DNA from: Dehalococcoidia bacterium
GTDB lineage: Bacteria; Chloroflexota; Dehalococcoidia; UBA2979
Length of the DNA: 10,086 nt
Direction: 5' to 3'
Assembly: GCA_030745285.1 (NCBI GenBank)
Contig: JASLOV010000058.1
Coordinates: 1-10,086, forward strand
Part shown: positions 5,764 through 10,086 of the stretch, in pieces
Layout of the letters: each line of letters begins with the position of its first letter
Numbering within the stretch: the stretch's first letter is position 1
The notes under the pieces: generated by a model
The model's input: only the letters and a program-made list of their open reading frames with translations
What the model was told of the DNA's origin: nothing
The model's database searches: none
Translations under genes and position numbers: made by a program

Positions 5764-6495
5764 ATGAGTGACGACGCAGCGGGCGCAGGCGGCAGCTATC
5801 GTGCCCGCGTCAGTGAACTGCCCGCCAACGAGCGCCCACGCGAACGCCTGGAACGTCTCGGCGCGGGGGCGCTCACGACCGCGGAGCTGCTGGCGATCCT
5901 GCTGCGCACCGGCACCTCCCGCGAAGACGTGCTGCAGGTTGCCGCTCGGCTGCTGAGCGAGCACGGCGGCCTGCGCGGCATCGCCAGCGCAGACGTCGCC
6001 ACGCTCTCCGGCAGCCACGGCCTCGGCGGGGCCAAGGCGACCACCATCAGCGCCGCCTTCGAGCTGGGGCGCCGGCTGGCGCTGCAGGGTGACGACGCCC
6101 GCCCGACGGTCACGACACCGCAGGATATCGCCCACCTGCTGCAGGCGGAGATGGAGCTGCTCCAGCAGGAGGAGCTCCGCCTGCTCGTGCTCGACCGCAA
6201 GCATCACGTGCTGGCCGCGCCAACCCTCTACCGCGGCTCCGTCAGCTCCGCGCCGGCTCGCATCGCGGAGCTGTTCCGCGACGCCGTTCGCCGCAATGGC
6301 AGCGCTGTCGCCGTCGCCCACAACCACCCCAGCGGCGACCCCACCCCCAGCCCGGACGACATCGACATGACCGAGGCGATGCTGCGGGCGGGGGCGCTAC
6401 TGGAGATCGAGGTGCTCGACCACGTCGTCTTCGGCCACGGCCGTTACATCTCCATGCGCGAACGCGGGCTGGGCTTCGACCGGGAGTCAGACTGA
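5764..6495 (+). CDS. radC: RadC-family JAMM/MPN+ protein (UPF0758)
   Basis: The 243-residue protein has the standard RadC architecture. An N-terminal helix-hairpin-helix-like region (about 18-105) starts LPANERPRERLERLGAGALTTAELLAILL (only partly conserved wording) and includes GLGGAKA. A C-terminal JAMM metal-binding domain carries HNHPSGDPTPSPDD, where H186, H188 and D199 are the expected zinc ligands and S196 the conserved serine. E136 or E137 is the likely catalytic glutamate. Despite the name, a role in recombination repair is not established for the family; metal-dependent hydrolase activity is inferred from the motif. The ATG 5764 has no good ribosome-binding site. It is probably the last gene of the LysM/membrane-protein transcript, and a hairpin follows at 6511. 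Confidence 0.92.
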   Translation: MSDDAAGAGGSYRARVSELPANERPRERLERLGAGALTTAELLAILLRTGTSREDVLQVAARLLSEHGGLRGIASADVATLSGSHGLGGAKATTISAAFELGRRLALQGDDARPTVTTPQDIAHLLQAEMELLQQEELRLLVLDRKHHVLAAPTLYRGSVSSAPARIAELFRDAVRRNGSAVAVAHNHPSGDPTPSPDDIDMTEAMLRAGALLEIEVLDHVVFGHGRYISMRERGLGFDRESD

Positions 6496-6510
6496 GGATG
6501 CGACCCAGCT

Positions 6511-6533
6511 GAGGGCCCGGCTGAGGGGCCCTC
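6511..6533 (+). terminator. Hairpin after radC
   Basis: GAGGGCCC (6511-6518) and GGGCCCTC (6526-6533) form a perfect 8-bp stem with a 7-base loop, 15 bases after the radC stop. The following TGCTAGACTTCT is only mildly T-rich. It fits a terminator separating radC from the cvpA-like gene, where a new promoter-like site begins. Confidence 0.55.
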
Positions 6534-6536
6534 TGC

Positions 6537-6542
6537 TAGACT
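6537..6542 (+). promoter_or_regulatory. Possible -10 element for the CvpA-family gene
   Basis: TAGACT matches TANNNT and lies 35 bases before the ATG at 6578. It falls within an inverted repeat, CTAGA-CT-TCTAG (6536-6547), which could be an operator or chance. No -35 is visible because the terminator-like hairpin occupies that position. Confidence 0.35.
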
Positions 6543-6577
6543 TCTAGGGCGCCGGGTGGGTGGCGCGCAGGGCTTCT

Positions 6578-7111
6578 ATGCACGTGCTCGACCTCGTGAT
6601 CGTCGCGGTCATCGCCTGGTTCACCTTCTCCGCCTTCTCGCGCGGCCTGATCCACGAGGTGGTGACCGCCATCGCGATCTTCGGCGGCGCCGTGATCGCC
6701 GGGCAGTTCTACGCCGACCTCTCGGAGAACATCGAGTTCCTCACGGACGACGGCACCGTCCGCAACTTCGCATCGTTCATCGCGATCTTTGTCGGCATCA
6801 TCGTGCTCGGCCAGGTGGCGGCGATGCTGCTGCGGCGGTTCGCCGCGATGCTGCTGCTCGGCCCCTTCGACCATCTCGGAGGCGCGGCGTTCGGGTTCCT
6901 CAAGGGCGTGCTGATCGTGGAGGTGATGCTGATCGTGATCACGGCCTACCCGCTCAGCGCCAGCCTCGAAGAGGCCGTCGACGACTCCACGCTGGCCCCG
7001 GTCTTCCTCGATGGCGTACCCGTGATGCTGCAACTCTTACCGGACGAATTCAGCGAAGCCGTCGACGAACTCGGCAGCGTCGCCGCCGGGACAGTGCCCT
7101 CGTCCTCATAA
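6578..7111 (+). CDS. CvpA-family inner membrane protein
   Basis: This 177-residue protein has four hydrophobic helices, at roughly 4-20, 27-45, 63-87 and 97-120, the usual CvpA pattern. The family signature is visible at the start (MHVLDLVIVAVIAWFTFSAF, SRGLIHEV), where a short helix is followed by an R-G and a second helix. E. coli CvpA is needed for colicin V production and envelope homeostasis; the molecular role is not settled. ATG 6578 was chosen over GTG 6560 because the family begins with a short tail directly before helix 1, and CAGGG lies 5 bases upstream. The C-terminal 50 residues are acidic and soluble. It is followed after 65 bases by the HNH gene, which has its own promoter-like element. 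Confidence 0.8.
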   Translation: MHVLDLVIVAVIAWFTFSAFSRGLIHEVVTAIAIFGGAVIAGQFYADLSENIEFLTDDGTVRNFASFIAIFVGIIVLGQVAAMLLRRFAAMLLLGPFDHLGGAAFGFLKGVLIVEVMLIVITAYPLSASLEEAVDDSTLAPVFLDGVPVMLQLLPDEFSEAVDELGSVAAGTVPSSS

Positions 7112-7120
7112 CGAATCCGT

Positions 7121-7126
7121 TACACT
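7121..7126 (+). promoter_or_regulatory. Possible -10 element for the HNH gene
   Basis: TACACT matches TANNNT and lies 50 bases before GTG 7177. It overlaps the end of an inverted repeat, TAACG-AATC-CGTTA (7109-7122), a possible operator. No clear -35 is seen, so read-through from the cvpA-like gene is equally possible. Confidence 0.33.
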
Positions 7127-7176
7127 CTGCCGCAACGTACGTCGATCGCAACCTACGTGGACGTCGAGGGGGCTGG

Positions 7177-7731
7177 GTGTCCATCGACCGCAGCGCGCTG
7201 GTGCTGAACCAGAACTACGAACCGCTCAATGTCTGCTCGGTTCGGCGCGCCTTCGTGCTGGTCGACCGTGGCAAGGCTGAGCTGGTCGAGGACGGCGACG
7301 ACCACATTCGCGGCGTCGGGCGTTCCTTCCGCCTGCCGTCGGTGATCCGGCTGCGCCGCTACGTGCGCCGCCCCCAGCCTCGACTGCGCCTGACACGCCG
7401 CGAGGTGTTCGCACGCGACCATCAGCGCTGCCAATACTGCGGCAAGCAGCAGTCCGACCTCACCCTCGACCACATTGAGCCGCGACACCGCGGCGGCCGC
7501 CACGCGTGGGAGAACCTCGTCACCGCCTGCCGTCGCTGCAACCACCGCAAGGCCGGTCGCACGCCGAAGGAGGCGGGGATGAAGCTAATGTCTCGCCCGG
7601 TGCGTCCGCGCGCTACGCCCGGCGCGATGTTCGGACACTATCTTCAACGCTACCGAGAGTGGCACCCGTTCCTGATCGCCTGGCTCGACCGCTCGAGCAG
7701 CGCCCGCCTTGGCTCTGAGTCGGCGTCCTAG
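7177..7731 (+). CDS. HNH endonuclease family protein
   Basis: The 184-residue protein belongs to a widespread chromosomal HNH family. Its N-terminal part has the characteristic ALVLNQNYEPLNVCSVRRAF (7-26) and a KAELVE segment. The HNH domain (about 78-135) contains zinc cysteines C85/C88 and C118/C121, the catalytic D98-H99 pair in TLDHIEPR, and N113 in WENLV. Such proteins bind metal and are predicted to nick or cut nucleic acid; the cellular role of this subgroup is unknown, and it is not linked here to a methylase or phage. GTG 7177 follows GAGGGGG (7166-7172). The open frame runs further upstream to 6556, but that part only shadows the cvpA-like gene. It converges with the minus-strand gene ending at 7775. 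Confidence 0.87.
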   Translation: MSIDRSALVLNQNYEPLNVCSVRRAFVLVDRGKAELVEDGDDHIRGVGRSFRLPSVIRLRRYVRRPQPRLRLTRREVFARDHQRCQYCGKQQSDLTLDHIEPRHRGGRHAWENLVTACRRCNHRKAGRTPKEAGMKLMSRPVRPRATPGAMFGHYLQRYREWHPFLIAWLDRSSSARLGSESAS

Positions 7732-7736
7732 CGACT

Positions 7737-7775
7737 GAGGGGTCGCCCGGGCCGCCGGGCCAACGTCGGACCCTC
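7737..7775. terminator. GC-rich hairpin between convergent genes
   Basis: An inner perfect stem GCCCGG-GCCG-CCGGGC (7745-7760) is enclosed by GAGGGGTC (7737-7744) pairing with GACCCTC (7769-7775), with one unpaired G and an internal loop. It starts 5 bases after the HNH stop and touches the stop codon of the opposing gene. It is placed to serve both strands as a bidirectional terminator, although neither side has a T-run. Confidence 0.5.
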
Positions 7776-8485
7776 TAGTGAACCTCACCCGAGCGGCGGT
7801 CTTCGATCAGCGCCACGTCGTGCATCGCCAGCTCATTGCGTGCGGCCACCAGCGACTGCAGGCACGCACCCGGCGTGCCCCAGCCGGTCTTGCGGATCAT
7901 CTGCAGCACGCCCTCGCCGTTCTCGGCGGCTGCCGGCAGCTGCTCGCGGAACGTCTTCTTCAGCCCTTCCCACATCTCGGGGGGATGCTGGATGGCAAAG
8001 CGAGCGTATTGCAGGGCCATCAGCTTGTTGCCGCCGGTGCCGAGCCCGTTCCACTCCGGCGGCGCGTCGCGCAGCATGTCCTTCAGGCCGGCATGTCGCT
8101 GCTCGGTCTCCCACTCTTGATCGAGCGCCAGCGGCTCCAGCTGCATCTCCGCCTCCGCGGACAGGACCAGCTCACGCAGACCCTGGCGCAGCATGGCTGC
8201 TTCCTCCGGCTGCTCGCCGTCCGGCCGCAGCAGCACGGGGTAGCGCTCCAGCCGCTGCCGCACGCGCTGGAGCGCAACGCCGAGAACGTGCGGCAGGGCG
8301 TGCGTCGGCACCCCCTCGTGCACCGTCACCGTCACCACGCCGTCCGACCAGGCGACATTCGAGAGCGCCGCCTGCTCGCTGGCCTCGACGCGTAGCTCGC
8401 GCTCCGCCTCGACGCGTAGCCGAGTCTCAAGCTCCTCGTAGAGCTTGTCCAGCGCATCGCCGATCTCTCGCCCTGCGACCTTCAT
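7775..8485 (-). CDS. Unrecognised soluble protein
   Basis: I do not recognise this 236-residue protein. It has no signal peptide or membrane helix. The N-terminal 40 residues (MKVAGREIGDALDKLYEELETRLRVEAERELRVEASEQ) are strongly charged and helical, likely coiled coil, and the LRVEA unit is repeated with an 8-residue step, mirrored by an exact 15-base DNA repeat. A beta-rich segment follows (SDGVVTVTVHEGVPTHALPHVLG), then a helical C-terminal half with WNGLGTGGNKLMALQYARFAI. ATG 8485 was chosen because AAGGAG lies 6 bases upstream; the frame stays open to 8629 but that adds low-complexity sequence overlapping mutM. No catalytic motif is certain. It lies 100 bases after the glycosylase gene, behind hairpins and a promoter-like TACAGT, so it is probably a separate transcript. 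Confidence 0.72.
   Translation of the reverse strand: MKVAGREIGDALDKLYEELETRLRVEAERELRVEASEQAALSNVAWSDGVVTVTVHEGVPTHALPHVLGVALQRVRQRLERYPVLLRPDGEQPEEAAMLRQGLRELVLSAEAEMQLEPLALDQEWETEQRHAGLKDMLRDAPPEWNGLGTGGNKLMALQYARFAIQHPPEMWEGLKKTFREQLPAAAENGEGVLQMIRKTGWGTPGACLQSLVAARNELAMHDVALIEDRRSGEVH
8382..8420 (-). repeat. Short in-frame duplication in the unrecognised gene
   Basis: GCCTCGACGCGTAGC on the + strand occurs exactly at 8382-8396 and 8406-8420, 24 bases apart, which is eight codons. It encodes two copies of LRVEA in the predicted N-terminal coiled coil of the minus-strand gene. The exact match at DNA level suggests a recent small duplication. Confidence 0.75.
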
Positions 8486-8508
8486 CTGCCGCTCCTTGCT
8501 CGCCGCCC

Positions 8509-8514
8509 ACTGTA
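8509..8514 (-). promoter_or_regulatory. Possible -10 element for the unrecognised gene
   Basis: On the minus strand TACAGT matches TANNNT and lies 23 bases before the ATG at 8485, giving a short leader that just includes the AAGGAG site. No clear -35 is visible. Confidence 0.33.
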
Positions 8515-8553
8515 CCGTGAGCGACCGCTGTGAGCCGTGCTCGCCCATGCGAT

Positions 8554-8589
8554 GCCCGGGTGTGAACGGCCCGGGCGAGCGCCGTTCAC
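8554..8589 (-). terminator. Two overlapping hairpins after the glycosylase gene
   Basis: GTGAACGGC (8562-8570) and GCCGTTCAC (8581-8589) form a perfect 9-bp stem that includes the glycosylase stop codon. GCCCGGG (8554-8560) and CCCGGGC (8570-8576) form another perfect 7-bp stem. The two share bases and cannot form together. They are suited to end mutM transcription, although no T-run follows on the minus strand. Confidence 0.5.
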
Positions 8590-9398
8590 GCGAAGAGGGG
8601 CTGGCAGGTGAGGCAGTAGTTCGTCTCACGACCGCTGCGCACCTGCGCCTTGACGGCGGAGCCGCAACGCGGGCACGGCTCGCCCTCCTGCCGGTGCACG
8701 CGCAGATGGTCCCGCCACTCCTCGTTGCGCTGGTAGAGCCGCTCGCTCACCTGCGCCTCGAGCAGGGGCCGCGCCCAGTCGAAGGTGGCGTGCATGGCGC
8801 GATAGAGCTCGCGCCGGTCGTCGTCATCGAGCGTGCTGCCGGTGCGATGGGGGTGCAGCTTCGCCTCCCAGAGGATCTCGTCCGAGTACGCGTTGCCGAT
8901 GCCGGCCATGAACTTCTGGTTCGTCAGCGTGTTCTTGATCATGCCCCGCCGGCGGCGCAGTTGCGCGACGAAGGTCTCCTCGTCAATCTCCAGCGCGTCC
9001 GGCCCGAGGTCGGCGAACCCGGGCACCGAGTCGACTTCGCCGCTCGGCACGACGTACCACCGCCCCATCTTCCGCTGGTCCGAGTAGCGCAGCTCGTTCC
9101 CGCCGGCGAAGACGATCGTGATGGCCGTCGCGGGACGGCGGCGCTCGGAGGGGTCCGCCCACGTGAACCGCCCGGTCAGCATCGGGTTCACCACCATCGC
9201 GATGTCACCGTCCCATTCGAAGATCAGGAACTTTCCGTAGCGGTGTACCGATTCGAAGCGGTGGCCGGCGATGCGGTCGAGACCGTCCTCGCTGCGCACC
9301 AGCCACGGGAAGCGCAGCTCTGTCTCTGCGACGGCGAGCCCGGCCAGGTGCTGGTTCATGAACCCACAGATCGCCTCGAGGTCGGGTATCTCAGGCAT
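8586..9398 (-). CDS. mutM: Fpg/Nei-family DNA glycosylase
   Basis: This base-excision repair enzyme removes oxidised bases and cuts the abasic site. From ATG 9398 it has 270 residues, the family length. The N-terminus MPEIPDLEA supplies the catalytic proline P2 and glutamate E3. K56 in RYGKFLIF is the conserved lysine. The H2TH DNA-binding region (about 142-185) contains KNTLTNQKFMAGIGNAYSDE, and the C-terminal zinc finger has C242/C245 and C262/C265 with R257 for phosphate contact. The start reads PEIPDLE rather than the classic PELPEVE, and NPMLTG replaces HLGMTG, so it belongs to a divergent branch whose lesion preference (8-oxoguanine or oxidised pyrimidine) is open. It overlaps the pheA stop by 8 bases. 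The upstream open frame to 9464 only overlaps pheA. Confidence 0.9.
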   Translation of the reverse strand: MPEIPDLEAICGFMNQHLAGLAVAETELRFPWLVRSEDGLDRIAGHRFESVHRYGKFLIFEWDGDIAMVVNPMLTGRFTWADPSERRRPATAITIVFAGGNELRYSDQRKMGRWYVVPSGEVDSVPGFADLGPDALEIDEETFVAQLRRRRGMIKNTLTNQKFMAGIGNAYSDEILWEAKLHPHRTGSTLDDDDRRELYRAMHATFDWARPLLEAQVSERLYQRNEEWRDHLRVHRQEGEPCPRCGSAVKAQVRSGRETNYCLTCQPLFA

Positions 9399-10086
9399 CC
9401 GTCGATTCCCAGCGGGGGTAGGAGCCGAGCACCCGCAGCCACAGCGTCCCCTCCTCCAGCGCACGCAACGCGTCGGCTACGGCCGGCTCGCTGCGGTGGC
9501 CCTCGAAGTCGATGAAGAAGATGTACGTCCCCAGTTGCCGGCGGGTCGGACGCGACTCGATGCGGGTCATGTTCAGCGATCGTCGGGAGAGGCTGCCGAG
9601 CACATCGACCAGCGAGCCCGGCCGGTCGTGGTAGGTCGTGAAGGCGATGGACGTGCGGTCGTTGCCCGTCGCTTCGCCGTCAGCCTTTGCCAGCACGAGG
9701 AATCGCGTCTCGTTGCCCGGCTCATCGGCGATGTCGTCTGCGTAGACCGTCGCATTGAGCAACCCCGCCGCGGCGGCGCTGCCGACGGCGACGGCGCCCG
9801 GTTCCGACATTGCGGCTTCGATCGCGGCTGCTGTCGAGAGCGCCGCCACCGGCCGGGCGTCCGGCGTCAGCTCTCGCAGCCGCTCGCGACACTGCGCCAG
9901 CGCCTGCGGGTGCGAGTGGACGGAGGTGGCCGTCGCAGGGTCGATGCCGGGCGCACCAACGAGCGCATGACGGATCGACAGCACCACCTCCCCGCAGACG
10001 GCCAGCGAAAAGTCCTCCTGCGCGAGGTGATCGAGGTTTTCCGTCACTCCCCCCTCGACGGAGTTCTCGATCGCGACGACGGCGGC
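9391..10086 (-). CDS. pheA: Prephenate dehydratase (partial, N-terminus missing)
   Basis: Prephenate dehydratase makes phenylpyruvate from prephenate in phenylalanine synthesis. The window holds 231 residues of the C-terminal part; the gene continues beyond 10086, and an apparent GTG start at 10047 is internal, since the family motif AIENSVEGGV is encoded upstream of it. The catalytic TRF motif appears in NETRFLVLA. A C-terminal ACT domain, which binds phenylalanine for feedback inhibition, is shown by DRPGSLVDVLGSLSRRSLN and the ESRP motif in TRIESRPTRRQLGTYIFF. No chorismate mutase domain is seen in the part present. Its stop overlaps the glycosylase start by 8 bases, implying co-transcription and coupling. 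Confidence 0.94.
   Translation of the reverse strand, partial: AAVVAIENSVEGGVTENLDHLAQEDFSLAVCGEVVLSIRHALVGAPGIDPATATSVHSHPQALAQCRERLRELTPDARPVAALSTAAAIEAAMSEPGAVAVGSAAAAGLLNATVYADDIADEPGNETRFLVLAKADGEATGNDRTSIAFTTYHDRPGSLVDVLGSLSRRSLNMTRIESRPTRRQLGTYIFFIDFEGHRSEPAVADALRALEEGTLWLRVLGSYPRWESTDA

Noticed and set aside
5729..5767. Mini open frame ATG 5729 to TGA before radC
   Set aside because: Only 12 codons without a ribosome-binding site; too little to support a gene or leader peptide.
7135..7142. Palindrome ACGTACGT in the HNH leader
   Set aside because: An 8-base palindrome without flanking symmetry is likely chance.
6556..7176. Upstream extension of the HNH protein
   Set aside because: The extension shadows the cvpA-like gene with Arg-rich sequence; the family start ALVLNQNYEPLNV fits GTG 7177.
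8486..8629. N-terminal extension of the unrecognised minus-strand protein
   Set aside because: It is low complexity, overlaps the glycosylase end and hairpins, and the AAGGAG site supports ATG 8485.
8445..9515. 356-residue + strand open frame
   Set aside because: It is antisense to the glycosylase and pheA genes, which have clear motifs on the minus strand.

Overview
The window is a compact, GC-rich bacterial chromosomal segment of housekeeping genes. I see no plasmid, phage, transposon, CRISPR or tRNA signature. The best taxonomic guess is Chloroflexota (Thermomicrobia- or Dehalococcoidia-like). The hints are a membrane LysM protein with a Thr/Pro/Ser linker, RadC and CvpA in a genome this GC-rich, and a YbxB-type methyltransferase inside the ribosomal cluster. 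This rests on gene content and style only; an actinobacterial relative is less likely because RadC is usually absent there.

Left part (1-4614, all + strand): the 3' end of tuf, then rpmG, secE, nusG, rplK, rplA, an RsmC/YbxB-like methyltransferase, rplJ and rplL. This is the classic EF-Tu/SecE/NusG/L11-L1/L10-L12 block, making parts of the ribosomal stalk, the L1 stalk, the SecYEG translocon and a transcription elongation factor. Two things interrupt the textbook order. The methyltransferase sits between rplA and rplJ. A 301-base gap before rplJ holds a promoter-like site, an L10-leader-like kink-turn structure and a strong intrinsic terminator only 64 bases before the rplJ start. That arrangement looks like L10-controlled attenuation of rplJL. 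The rplJ-rplL spacer is an unusual CA-rich run of GCAACCAG repeats ending in a perfect Shine-Dalgarno. rpoB does not follow rplL here.

Middle part (4693-7731, + strand): a probable operon of a zinc-finger/transmembrane/LysM protein, a two-helix membrane protein overlapping it by 4 bases, and radC. A hairpin and a new promoter-like site follow, then a CvpA-family membrane protein and an HNH endonuclease.

Right part (7775-10086, - strand): an unrecognised protein, a MutM/Nei-family DNA glycosylase and the 3' part of pheA (prephenate dehydratase), which overlaps the glycosylase gene by 8 bases. The HNH gene and the unrecognised gene converge on a GC-rich hairpin.

Several starts need care. nusG most likely begins at a rare CTG. 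rplL begins at GTG 4237, the minus-strand unknown at 8485, and the glycosylase at 9398; each of these is shorter than the longest open frame. No wholly new system is evident. The most interesting items are the rplJ leader, the rplL repeat leader and the nusG start.
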